Below, piece by piece: positions 1-5,430 of a stretch of DNA of 5,430 nucleotides. Positions within the stretch are counted from its first letter, which is position 1, and each line of letters begins with the position of its first letter. The position numbers were made by a program, and so were the translations under genes. Under the pieces are notes generated by a model. It was not told where the DNA came from, ran no database searches, and saw only the letters and a program-made list of their open reading frames with translations. Source of the DNA: Deltaproteobacteria bacterium (lineage in GTDB: Bacteria; Myxococcota_A; UBA9042; DTJE01); the NCBI GenBank assembly GCA_016784945.1, contig JADHTP010000227.1, positions 1 through 5,430 on the forward strand, given 5' to 3'.

Positions 1-1856
1 CATCTCGGACCCTTGATGAACCAGTCCTCGTGGACATGGACCCTGAGGATGCGCTCGATGGCCTTCCAGGCGGCGTTCGACACGTCCGCCTCGGAAAGGC
101 TTTCGTAGGTGTGGCGACCCAGCGATTCGCTCCGGTAGATCGCCAGACCCCGGCCGCTGTGCCGGATCCGATCTCCCGGGGTCTCTTCCCCGTCCTCCAC
201 GCCGAAAAGGCTCCCCATGGGGTTGATGTCCCGGTGACCGCCCACCTCGTCCAGATCGCCCGGGAAATCGCCCGTGGCCAGGAGAACGCCCCCGTCCTCC
301 ACGTATCGGATCAGCCCGCGGATGTGGTTGTCCGACAGGGCCCTGACACCCGGGAGCCAGACCACGTCCAGGCCGGACAGATCGCTCTCCGAGACCGTGG
401 AAGTCAGCACGGGCCGGAAGGGAATGCCGAGTTGCACAAGGGTGTGGGCCGCCCCCCGCCATTCCCCGAGGTGCGGTACGAGCGCGCAACTGTCCGACGG
501 GTCCCCGGTCCACCAGGTCGGATCCTCCACCGGCGGCTCGGCCGTCACGAAGGCGCCGCGTCGGCCAAGGGCCTCAGCGTAGTCCACGTAGTCTCGCGTG
601 GGCGAACTGTGCAACAGACCGACCCGGGCCAGACGTCGTCCCCCGGGCAACAGGTCCGGACGGGCCGCTCCGGCCAGGAACCAGCGGCGCCTGAATTCAC
701 CGCCGGCACCCTCGGTGAGGGACGTGGTGCGCCCGTCGAAAGGCGACATTCCGGTAGCCAGGATGGCCCCCATTCCCAGGTCGCCTTCGGGTGGGTGAAA
801 GCCGTTTACAAAGGCCAGCGATGGATTGGGCCCGTCGGAAGCCCTGCCGAACTTGAGGGTGGCGATACGGCTGGTGAAGTCCTCGGGACTGGCCCACCGC
901 ATGCCGTGGGTGCTCGATACGCTGTCCGTTTCCCACACGCGCCCGAAACGGTCCGCGGGAACGATGAACGTTCCGTCCAGGCCGTGTTCGGTGGCGTCGA
1001 GGTGGTCCATCACGGGGTCCTGAAGCCAGACCCAGGTGTCCGGATGGACCGCGTGGAGTCCACGGACCAGGTCGCTCACGAAATCCGCCAGGGTCACGTG
1101 GCGCCAGTGGACCCACGATCGGAACACGGGGCTGTTGATGTCCGCCTCCCTCGGACTGACCGTTAAGTCGGGACCACTGATCCCCCGTTGGCGCGACCAT
1201 CTTGAAAAGGCCTCGGAACAGTGACGGCAGGTGCACGGCCAGGGGGCGCCGTCCCCCAGGAAGAGAGGAGGATCCAGCCATAGGGCGTCGACTCCCGTGT
1301 CGGCCAGCCGGATGGCTCTCGATCGGACCACGTGGCGATAGGGGCCGTTGGGGCACATCCAGGCGACCAGGGAGTCGCGGTCCTCGCCCCGATTCACGTT
1401 GGGCCGGCCGTTCATGCCCGTCTGCACGCCGGAAAGGGGGGGATGCAGGGGCCCCACCACTTCCAGCGTAGGAAAGCGGACGGCCACCCGGAGTCCCAGT
1501 CCGTGTGCCGTGCAGACGGCCCGGTTCAGGAAACGGGCTGCACGGGTGAAGCCGTCGGGCTGAAGAAACCTTTCGAAGAGTCCGGTGAACAGGGCGACCG
1601 ACGCGTTGGCCGTCCGGAGTCCCGCCAGGCGATCGCGCACTTCCCGGTCCCCCATCCCGAGGTCCAGAGCCACGGCGGCCACCCGCGCGTGGGTCGCCCA
1701 GGAATCATCGACGGCGGTGAGGAGAGGGCAGGGCGCATGGGGAGGAGGACCCTCGGTCACGGAAACGGGATCGGGCGCGGTCGGTCTGCAGGCAAAGAGA
1801 AGGATTGCCAACAGTGGCGACCACGTGGACGGGATGTGACGGCTGCCGAATTTCAC
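1..1856 (-). CDS. GHL6-like putative glycoside hydrolase lipoprotein (partial, C-terminus beyond window)
   Basis: An uninterrupted minus-strand frame gives 618 residues and leaves the window without a stop. The chosen start is GTG at 1856-1854, because an in-frame TGA lies one codon upstream (1862-1860) and the N-terminus is a lipoprotein signal: basic MKFGSR, a hydrophobic stretch, then LLFAC with the lipid-attachment Cys at residue 23. Residues about 55-300 read like a TIM barrel of alternating strands (VAAVALDLG, ASVALFTG, LRVAVRFP, DALWLD, WVWLQD). Residues 167-220 have the pattern I associate with hypothetical glycosyl hydrolase GHL6: MCPNGPYR, then GVDALWLD (Asp195), then CTCRHC (Cys208, 210, 213) and an F..W segment. 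Residues about 410-540 (ARVGLLHSS, LDVVWLPGV, YVEDGGVLLATGDF) resemble the beta-galactosidase trimerisation domain of GH42 enzymes. Substrate is unknown; Asp195 as a catalytic residue is a guess. An alternative is a non-catalytic GH-like protein. It lies 47 bases downstream of the MopE-like gene and is probably cotranscribed with it. Confidence 0.85.
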   Translation of the reverse strand, partial: MKFGSRHIPSTWSPLLAILLFACRPTAPDPVSVTEGPPPHAPCPLLTAVDDSWATHARVAAVALDLGMGDREVRDRLAGLRTANASVALFTGLFERFLQPDGFTRAARFLNRAVCTAHGLGLRVAVRFPTLEVVGPLHPPLSGVQTGMNGRPNVNRGEDRDSLVAWMCPNGPYRHVVRSRAIRLADTGVDALWLDPPLFLGDGAPWPCTCRHCSEAFSRWSRQRGISGPDLTVSPREADINSPVFRSWVHWRHVTLADFVSDLVRGLHAVHPDTWVWLQDPVMDHLDATEHGLDGTFIVPADRFGRVWETDSVSSTHGMRWASPEDFTSRIATLKFGRASDGPNPSLAFVNGFHPPEGDLGMGAILATGMSPFDGRTTSLTEGAGGEFRRRWFLAGAARPDLLPGGRRLARVGLLHSSPTRDYVDYAEALGRRGAFVTAEPPVEDPTWWTGDPSDSCALVPHLGEWRGAAHTLVQLGIPFRPVLTSTVSESDLSGLDVVWLPGVRALSDNHIRGLIRYVEDGGVLLATGDFPGDLDEVGGHRDINPMGSLFGVEDGEETPGDRIRHSGRGLAIYRSESLGRHTYESLSEADVSNAAWKAIERILRVHVHEDWFIKGPR

Positions 1857-1878
1857 GGGTCAGTCCGTTGGGCTGTAC

Positions 1879-1887
1879 GGGGGGGGG
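1879..1887. repeat. Nine-base G homopolymer between the two minus-strand genes
   Basis: Nine consecutive G on the plus strand (C on the minus strand) lie in the 47-base gap between the MopE-like stop and the GTG start of the GHL6-like gene, ending 22 bases upstream of that GTG. It is outside both reading frames. It may be chance in GC-rich DNA, a slippage-prone tract, or a place where read length is uncertain. Confidence 0.85.
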
Positions 1888-1903
1888 CGTTCGGGAGGCC
1901 GTC

Positions 1904-3391
1904 CTACTCGGAGGCGGATTCCCAGGGACAGAGACCGGTCGTCGTGTCAGGGCACACGCCGTAGAAATCCACGGTCAGGGTGTACGGGAAGCAGGACTCC
2001 ATTTCGGACTGCTTCGCCATCACCTGGATGTACAGTTTTTCACTGTCGTCGAAACCCAGCATTCCGGGCCATCCGATGCCCACGAACTCGGGATTCTGGC
2101 CTGCTTCCACGCTTTCGAAAATGCCGTTGACTCCGTCGCAGTCCCCGGTCAGGACCGTCAGGTCGTAATCCACGCCCTGGGGGATTCCGGTCAGCGTGAT
2201 CTGGGCGATGTAGCAGGGATCGGACAAGCCGGGCTCCCAGCAGGGCGGAATGATGTCGGAGATCTCCAAGGCGTCGATGCTGTACCAGTCCACGTCCGAG
2301 CCCGTGTAGATGGTCCCCTGGAATTCCAGGACACCGGCGTTTTCCTTGGCCTCGCCCAGGTCCCGGGCCAGTGCGCAGGTCTCGTTGTTCTCCCAGTCGT
2401 CGGCGTCCAGACCGTCATCCACGAGGTCGTTGCAGTCGTTGTCGAACCCGTCGCAGACCTCGTCCGAGGGCACGGGCGCCGTGCAGTTGACCCAGTCGCC
2501 GCCTTCACAGACTTCCTTGCCGGTCCCGCATGCGGTCTGGCAGTCCTGGGTCAGTCCCTCGTCGGTCTGACCGTCACAGTTGTCGTCCTGGTTGTTGCAC
2601 ATTTCGTTCGCCGGGCCCACGTATCCGGCGCCGCCGCAAGGGCCCCAGGTGCCGGCTTCGCAGTTCTGGACGCCGGGCATGCACTCGCCTTCGTCGGTAC
2701 CACAAGCCTTGGCGTCGGGAACCGTACAACTGCACGAAATGCCGTCATCGGCCTGCCCGTTGCAGTCGTTGTCCTTGCCGTCGCAGACTTCGTCCTGGAC
2801 GGCGGGGGCCGAACAGTCCTTCCACTGGCCGCCCACGCACTTTTCGATGCCCTGTCCACAGGCGGTATTGCACTCCTGGATCAGGCCTTCGTCGGTCTGC
2901 CCGTCGCAGGTGTTGTCCTTGCCGTCACAGGTTTCCGCCGAGGCCCCCTCGAAGGGATTGCAGGGCATGAGCACGCCGTTTTCGCACTTGGGGCTGTTGT
3001 GGGCGCATTCGCCCTCGCCGCAGGTGTTGTCGCCCAGTTCCTCGTCGATCTGGCCGTCGCAGTCGTCGTCCTTCCCGTTGCACTCTTCTGCGGGAGGCTG
3101 GCAGGTGCCCCAGTTCCCGTTGGTGCAGGTCATGGTTCCCTTGCTGTCGCAGACCGTTGTGCAGGGCGCCTGGTCCCCGTCGCCGCACAGCGCCGCGCAG
3201 GTCGACCAGGCCCCGTTCTGGCACACCATCGTGCCCTGGTCGTTTTCCGTGGTCGTGCAGTCCTGCTGCTCGCCGTCGGTGCAGAGAGAACCCGTGTCGG
3301 TATAGGCGTCGGAACCACCGGAGCCGTCGCCGCCACAGGCCGCCAGCGCGGCGAAAGCCGCCAGAATAACGATATTTCTCAAGATCTTCAT
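1904..3391 (-). CDS. Cys-rich MopE-repeat lipoprotein with PPC-like C-terminal domain
   Basis: Complete 495-residue protein, stop TAG at 1906-1904. The start at 3391 is supported by GGGAGG five bases upstream and a textbook lipoprotein signal: MKILRN, a hydrophobic run, then LAAC with Cys19 as lipid anchor. The frame stays open 43 codons further upstream, but starting there would bury the signal peptide. A Gly/Ser linker (20-28) follows. Residues 37-320 hold 37 cysteines. Five MopE-type motifs start at Cys104, 155, 203, 265 and 313, of the form CDGxDNDCDGQxDEG. Six CxxGxWxxC motifs start at Cys57, 89, 136, 185, 244 and 295 (Leu replaces Trp in the third). Residues about 330-478 resemble a bacterial pre-peptidase C-terminal (PPC) beta domain: NNETCALARDL, GSDVDWYSID, GVDYDLTVL, KLYIQVMA, PYTLTVDF. 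Such repeats are common in secreted myxobacterial proteins. I infer a surface-anchored, disulfide-stabilised, probably calcium-binding protein; adhesion or scaffolding is possible but not shown. No protease or other catalytic domain is visible. Confidence 0.96.
   Translation of the reverse strand: MKILRNIVILAAFAALAACGGDGSGGSDAYTDTGSLCTDGEQQDCTTTENDQGTMVCQNGAWSTCAALCGDGDQAPCTTVCDSKGTMTCTNGNWGTCQPPAEECNGKDDDCDGQIDEELGDNTCGEGECAHNSPKCENGVLMPCNPFEGASAETCDGKDNTCDGQTDEGLIQECNTACGQGIEKCVGGQWKDCSAPAVQDEVCDGKDNDCNGQADDGISCSCTVPDAKACGTDEGECMPGVQNCEAGTWGPCGGAGYVGPANEMCNNQDDNCDGQTDEGLTQDCQTACGTGKEVCEGGDWVNCTAPVPSDEVCDGFDNDCNDLVDDGLDADDWENNETCALARDLGEAKENAGVLEFQGTIYTGSDVDWYSIDALEISDIIPPCWEPGLSDPCYIAQITLTGIPQGVDYDLTVLTGDCDGVNGIFESVEAGQNPEFVGIGWPGMLGFDDSEKLYIQVMAKQSEMESCFPYTLTVDFYGVCPDTTTGLCPWESASE
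2426..3081 (-). repeat. Intragenic repeats encoding the five MopE-type motifs
   Basis: Inside the MopE-like gene, residues 104-118, 155-169, 203-217, 265-279 and 313-327 are diverged copies of one 15-residue motif. Longer units 155-205 and 265-315 match at 32 of 51 positions. The copies are visible in the DNA as recurring plus-strand blocks such as TCGTCGGTCTG and CAGTCGTTGTC. Spacing between motifs is irregular (48 to 62 residues), which fits old duplications rather than a young tandem array. Confidence 0.85.
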
Positions 3392-3396
3392 CGCGT

Positions 3397-3402
3397 CCTC
3401 CC
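3397..3402 (-). promoter_or_regulatory. Ribosome binding site deciding the MopE-like start
   Basis: GGGAGG on the minus strand, five bases before ATG at 3391. Together with the signal peptide that begins at this ATG it rules out the longer upstream reading of the same frame. Confidence 0.85.
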
Positions 3403-3416
3403 GTTGTAGCCGCGCG

Positions 3417-3445
3417 TTCCTATCATTTGTATGATCGGGAGTCAA
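3417..3445 (-). promoter_or_regulatory. Candidate sigma-70-type promoter of the MopE-like gene
   Basis: On the minus strand TTGACT (3445-3440) matches the -35 consensus at five of six positions. Seventeen bases further is TAGGAA (3422-3417), a poor -10 with three of six matches. The position relative to the start codon at 3391 is sensible, but the -10 is weak, so this rests mainly on the -35 box. Confidence 0.3.
3422..3435. promoter_or_regulatory. Small palindrome, candidate operator of the MopE-like gene
   Basis: ATCAT (3422-3426) and ATGAT (3431-3435) are perfect inverted halves around TTGT. The element is about 30 bases upstream of the MopE-like start codon and overlaps the spacer of the candidate promoter there, where a repressor site would be expected. 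Five-base arms occur by chance often enough that this is only a candidate. Confidence 0.25.
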
Positions 3446-3490
3446 GGCAGGGGGGCGACCCACCCGGGGCAAACGCATCTGATCTGTGGT

Positions 3491-3588
3491 CGTGATCGTG
3501 GCCGTGGACGCTTTGGCCAACCTTTGTCAACATCGAGACGATCCGTAAGCCAATATGTCAGCACCTTTCGTCCACGTTCACGATCACG
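3491..3588. repeat. Inverted repeat, 20-base arms (18/20), 58-base centre
   Basis: The left arm (3491-3510) starts CGTGATCGTG and ends CGTGGACG. The reverse complement of the right arm (3569-3588) starts and ends with the same blocks; the two differ only at the two central bases, GC against AA. The arms flank a 58-base centre (3511-3568) without hexamers. It could form a cruciform, or a stem in a transcript that crosses it, or simply reflect two hexamer clusters placed in opposite orientation. No T tract follows either arm, so it does not look like an intrinsic terminator. Confidence 0.8.
3492..3509 (+). repeat. Short tandem hexamer repeat GTGNNC, three units
   Basis: On the plus strand this is GTGATC, GTGGCC, GTGGAC. 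It is the same hexamer family as the minus-strand cluster at 3570-3593 but in opposite orientation, and it makes up the left arm of the inverted repeat. Confidence 0.7.
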
Positions 3589-3593
3589 TTCAC
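3570..3593 (-). repeat. Short tandem hexamer repeat GTGNNC, four units
   Basis: Read on the minus strand, this stretch is four consecutive hexamers: GTGAAC, GTGATC, GTGAAC, GTGGAC. The first and third are identical, giving a 12-base period; on the plus strand the block ACGTTCACG occurs at 3574-3582 and again at 3586-3594. It forms most of the right arm of the larger inverted repeat. Confidence 0.8.
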
Positions 3594-3666
3594 GTTGTCT
3601 ATCGGTCGTGCGTAGCTTCTGTTTCAACATTTTGATGCGTTTGCCCTGGGTAGCCCTGAGGAGCGC

Positions 3667-3696
3667 TGGACCTGGGACGGCAGGCTGCGATAGAGT
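3667..3696 (+). promoter_or_regulatory. Candidate promoter of the rightward lipoprotein gene
   Basis: TGGACC (3667-3672) and TAGAGT (3691-3696) each match the sigma-70 boxes at four of six positions with an 18-base spacer. A transcript from here would have a leader of roughly 25-30 bases containing the GAAGGGG ribosome binding site. In a high-GC genome such matches are not strong evidence. Confidence 0.25.
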
Positions 3697-3712
3697 ATTG
3701 CCCGTGATAAGT

Positions 3713-3719
3713 GAAGGGG
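3713..3719 (+). promoter_or_regulatory. Ribosome binding site of the rightward lipoprotein gene
   Basis: GAAGGGG ends ten bases before ATG at 3730 and only four bases before an in-frame GTG at 3724. The spacing is slightly long for the ATG but is better than for the GTG, and the ATG gives a more normal signal peptide. Confidence 0.6.
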
Positions 3720-3729
3720 TGGTGTGGAC

Positions 3730-5430
3730 ATGGGTTTCGTACGTCCTGGATTGGCAGTCCTCGTGGTGGGTGGTGTTCTGACGATGGCCGGATGCGGGAG
3801 TTCGGGTGACGGGGATCCGGACGTCACCGTGTCGGGACTTGGCCTCGTCTTTCCCGAGGGGACGGGACAGGTCCTTTGCGGCGGGCGGGTCTTCGACTGT
3901 GCCGACTACGGGGGGCGCTGCCTCCTGGATCTCGACGCCGGCGCCCAGGGTTGGGACTCCCAGGTGGTGCTGTGCCAGGCGGCCTCGGAAACGCCCCTGA
4001 CGGCCCCGGTCATTCCCCTGGCCTTCAAGGGCGGCATTCCGCTGTGGACACCCAACCTCGATGCCGCGAACCTGGTGATTGCCGACAACCGCTCCATGGC
4101 CGTGTCCATGACGTTCCTGTCGCCCCACCTTCTGACCACCAGTCCCGAGAGGGCCCGTTTCCTCCTGGATATGGTGGACGGATCACCGTACCTGGACGGG
4201 TTGGTTTCCGCCGTGGCGGGGGCCGACGAAGGCGCCATGGCCGAGGCCCTTCCACGGGTGGTGGCGGACGTGCTGGCCCAGTCGGGACTGGAGGCCGCGC
4301 TGGTCCACGGCATGGACGTGTCCCACGTGGACATCGAGGTGCCTGGCGGCAACCTGGGCCTGTCGGGTGTTCCCGGCAACCCCGTTGATTTCCTGTGCCG
4401 GGTGTCCGAGGTCGATCCCTGCAATCTGGGTTCCGAGGCGGCGTTCAACGGCGCCGACCGGTTCGTCCACCTGGACGGGACCGAGCAGTGGCGCATCTGG
4501 GTCCCGGCCAACAGTTACTTCAAGAACCTGATGCTGATCTCCAAGGCCCTGGGCGCGTTCTGGAAGCTGATCCTCCCCGAGCCTGGAGAGGCGCCGCCGG
4601 AGCACGTGCTTTCCCCGTATGCGGTCTACGACGTCCAGTGTTTCAGCGGATCCTTCGGCGGCGGAGCAGACGAAAGGGACGCCGACTGGGCCTTCATCGG
4701 GGCCGAGCCGGGCGCCGTGTCATTCCACAACCTGGCCAGGGCGGGGAACCTGGTGGCCCTGTCGACGGAGACCCTGGGCCTTTTCATGGATTTCGGGATC
4801 GTGGAACCGTCGGACGTCTACAAGACCATCTCGGGATGCGCCCTGAAGTCCATGGGCGGGGGCATGGAACTGTCGGCGGGTCTGACCCTTGACGACATGA
4901 TGGGCCTGGTCTGGGACGTGCAGTGGTGCGTGGTGGAATCCCTGGTGAAGAAGCAGGCCAACAAGGGCGTGATGGCCGTGGCTGGCTTTGTCCTGGGGAA
5001 CCTGCTGGATAAGGTGAAACTGGTCCAGAAGGTGGGCAAGGCCGGTGTGGCGCTGGATCGCCTGCTGGGAATGACGGTCACGGTGTCTCCCCTGGAACGG
5101 GCGCTGGTCGAACACGACGTGGACTTCCTGTCATGCTCACCCTGCAGCAGTCCCTGCGAGATCAAGGGCGCGCGCGATTGCACGGACGACCTTCATTTCA
5201 AGGAGTGCGTGGCCTCGGAAGAGGATGGGGGCTGCCTCCAGTGGTCCGTGAAACCCTGCGGCACGTCCCAGGTCTGCCAGGGGGACGGGCTGTGCCTGGA
5301 ATGCGGGGCGGAGAACCAGCCCTGCTGCCAGGCGGGCGCCTGCCTGGACGGCCTGACCTGCCTGGACGGGACCTGTGGCAAGGGGTGCCTGGAAGACTGC
5401 CCCTACGCCGGGAAGAAGGAGTGCGTGTCG
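3730..5430 (+). CDS. Unrecognised lipoprotein with Cys-rich C-terminal tail (partial, runs off right edge)
   Basis: The frame is open for 567 codons to the last base of the window with no stop, so the C-terminus is missing. ATG at 3730 follows GAAGGGG (3713-3719) by ten bases and starts a lipoprotein signal: MGFVRPG, a hydrophobic core, then TMAGC with Cys22 as lipid anchor. GTG at 3724 is an in-frame alternative, less well spaced from that site. A short acidic linker (23-33) follows. Residues 35-85 include five cysteines (50, 57, 64, 82 and nearby context) and look like a small beta module. Residues 105-460 show no motif I recognise; stretches such as 137-196 and 385-460 look helical. Residues 469-567 carry 18 cysteines in 99 residues, with patterns such as CSPCSSPC, CQGDGLCLEC, QPCCQAGAC and GLTCLDGTC. 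Similar Cys-rich modules occur in secreted myxobacterial proteins and in EGF- or knottin-like folds. Function is unknown; envelope-anchored and exported is the only inference I would defend. It is transcribed divergently from the MopE-like gene. Confidence 0.92.
   Translation, partial: MGFVRPGLAVLVVGGVLTMAGCGSSGDGDPDVTVSGLGLVFPEGTGQVLCGGRVFDCADYGGRCLLDLDAGAQGWDSQVVLCQAASETPLTAPVIPLAFKGGIPLWTPNLDAANLVIADNRSMAVSMTFLSPHLLTTSPERARFLLDMVDGSPYLDGLVSAVAGADEGAMAEALPRVVADVLAQSGLEAALVHGMDVSHVDIEVPGGNLGLSGVPGNPVDFLCRVSEVDPCNLGSEAAFNGADRFVHLDGTEQWRIWVPANSYFKNLMLISKALGAFWKLILPEPGEAPPEHVLSPYAVYDVQCFSGSFGGGADERDADWAFIGAEPGAVSFHNLARAGNLVALSTETLGLFMDFGIVEPSDVYKTISGCALKSMGGGMELSAGLTLDDMMGLVWDVQWCVVESLVKKQANKGVMAVAGFVLGNLLDKVKLVQKVGKAGVALDRLLGMTVTVSPLERALVEHDVDFLSCSPCSSPCEIKGARDCTDDLHFKECVASEEDGGCLQWSVKPCGTSQVCQGDGLCLECGAENQPCCQAGACLDGLTCLDGTCGKGCLEDCPYAGKKECVS

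Larger units (their letters stand above)
3392..3729. other. Divergent intergenic region (338 bases)
   Basis: This is the shared upstream region of the MopE-like gene (leftward) and the unrecognised Cys-rich lipoprotein gene (rightward). It is visibly less G/C-biased than the flanking genes, contains a large inverted repeat of GTGNNC hexamers, a small palindrome and one weak promoter candidate on each side. Frames that cross it give low-complexity Arg/Asp-rich translations from the hexamers and have no credible start signals, so I call no gene here. I see no tRNA and no terminator-like hairpin with a T tract. Confidence 0.85.

Noticed and set aside
30..1166. Long plus-strand open frame (378 codons)
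   Set aside because: It lies opposite the GHL6-like gene, has a Pro/Arg/Gly-rich translation without family motifs, and has no signal or ribosome binding site. The minus-strand frame has a signal peptide and recognisable motifs.
697..1356. Minus-strand open frame in another register inside the GHL6-like gene
   Set aside because: Arg/Pro/Gly-rich shadow translation typical of GC-rich DNA; the overlapping register gives a coherent protein over the whole 618 residues.
2400..3100. Possible CRISPR-like array from recurring blocks
   Set aside because: The blocks are diverged, unevenly spaced and all in the frame of one protein, so they are coding repeats.
1805..3409. Long plus-strand open frame (534 codons) across the MopE-like gene
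   Set aside because: Its apparent hydrophobic Val/Ala/Leu stretches are the complement of Asp/Cys/Gly codons in the repeat protein. The minus strand carries the lipobox, conserved motifs and a good ribosome binding site.
3392..3520. Upstream extension of the MopE-like protein by 43 residues
   Set aside because: It would place the lipoprotein signal peptide internally and ignore GGGAGG just before the ATG at 3391.
3525..3530. Perfect TTGACA on the minus strand as a promoter
   Set aside because: No -10-like sequence lies 15-19 bases further; the expected position holds GC-rich hexamer sequence.
3491..3588. Inverted repeat as an intrinsic terminator or as insertion sequence ends
   Set aside because: No T tract follows either arm, both flanking genes diverge from it, the centre is only 58 bases with no transposase, and no target-site duplication is visible.
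3442..4128. Minus-strand open frame across the intergenic region and the start of the rightward gene
   Set aside because: Part of its translation is a low-complexity Arg/Asp/Glu run produced by the GTGNNC hexamers, and the rest is antisense to a gene with a clear signal peptide.
4183..4605. Minus-strand open frame inside the rightward lipoprotein gene
   Set aside because: Antisense shadow; the plus-strand frame is open for 567 codons with signal peptide and structured cysteine pattern.

Overview
The window looks like chromosomal DNA from a high-GC, Gram-negative bacterium. Strong G/C preference in codon third positions, three successive lipoprotein signal peptides and a protein built from MopE-type Cys/Asp repeats ending in a PPC-like domain are all typical of Myxococcota and related former Deltaproteobacteria. 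That placement is inference from gene style; there is no rRNA or marker gene here. No mobile element, tRNA, rRNA or CRISPR array was seen.

Layout: two genes read leftward (minus strand) and one reads rightward from a shared divergent intergenic region at 3392-3729. Bases 1-1856 (minus) encode the first 618 residues of a lipoprotein resembling hypothetical glycoside hydrolases of the GHL6 type, with a GH42-like trimerisation/glutamine-amidotransferase-like fold near its visible C-terminal part; the gene runs off the left edge. Bases 1904-3391 (minus) encode a complete 495-residue lipoprotein with five MopE-type CDGxDNDCDGxxDE motifs, six CxxGxWxxC motifs and a C-terminal PPC-like beta domain. 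Bases 3730-5430 (plus) encode the first 567 residues of an unrecognised lipoprotein with a cysteine-dense C-terminal tail; it runs off the right edge.

The two minus-strand genes are 47 bases apart and probably cotranscribed, the MopE-like gene first. All three proteins carry a lipobox cysteine with no Asp at +2, so by the E. coli sorting rule they would go to the outer membrane. A reasonable inference is a set of cell-envelope proteins: a disulfide-rich, probably calcium-binding surface protein, a carbohydrate-active enzyme candidate, and a second disulfide-rich surface protein. No substrate or direct partnership is shown by the sequence.

The non-coding region between the divergent genes holds the least expected structure: two clusters of GTGNNC hexamers in opposite orientation, forming a 20-base inverted repeat (18/20 matches) around a 58-base centre, plus a small ATCAT/ATGAT palindrome in the likely promoter of the MopE-like gene. 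I do not see convincing evidence for a whole new biological system, but several local features deserve checking.
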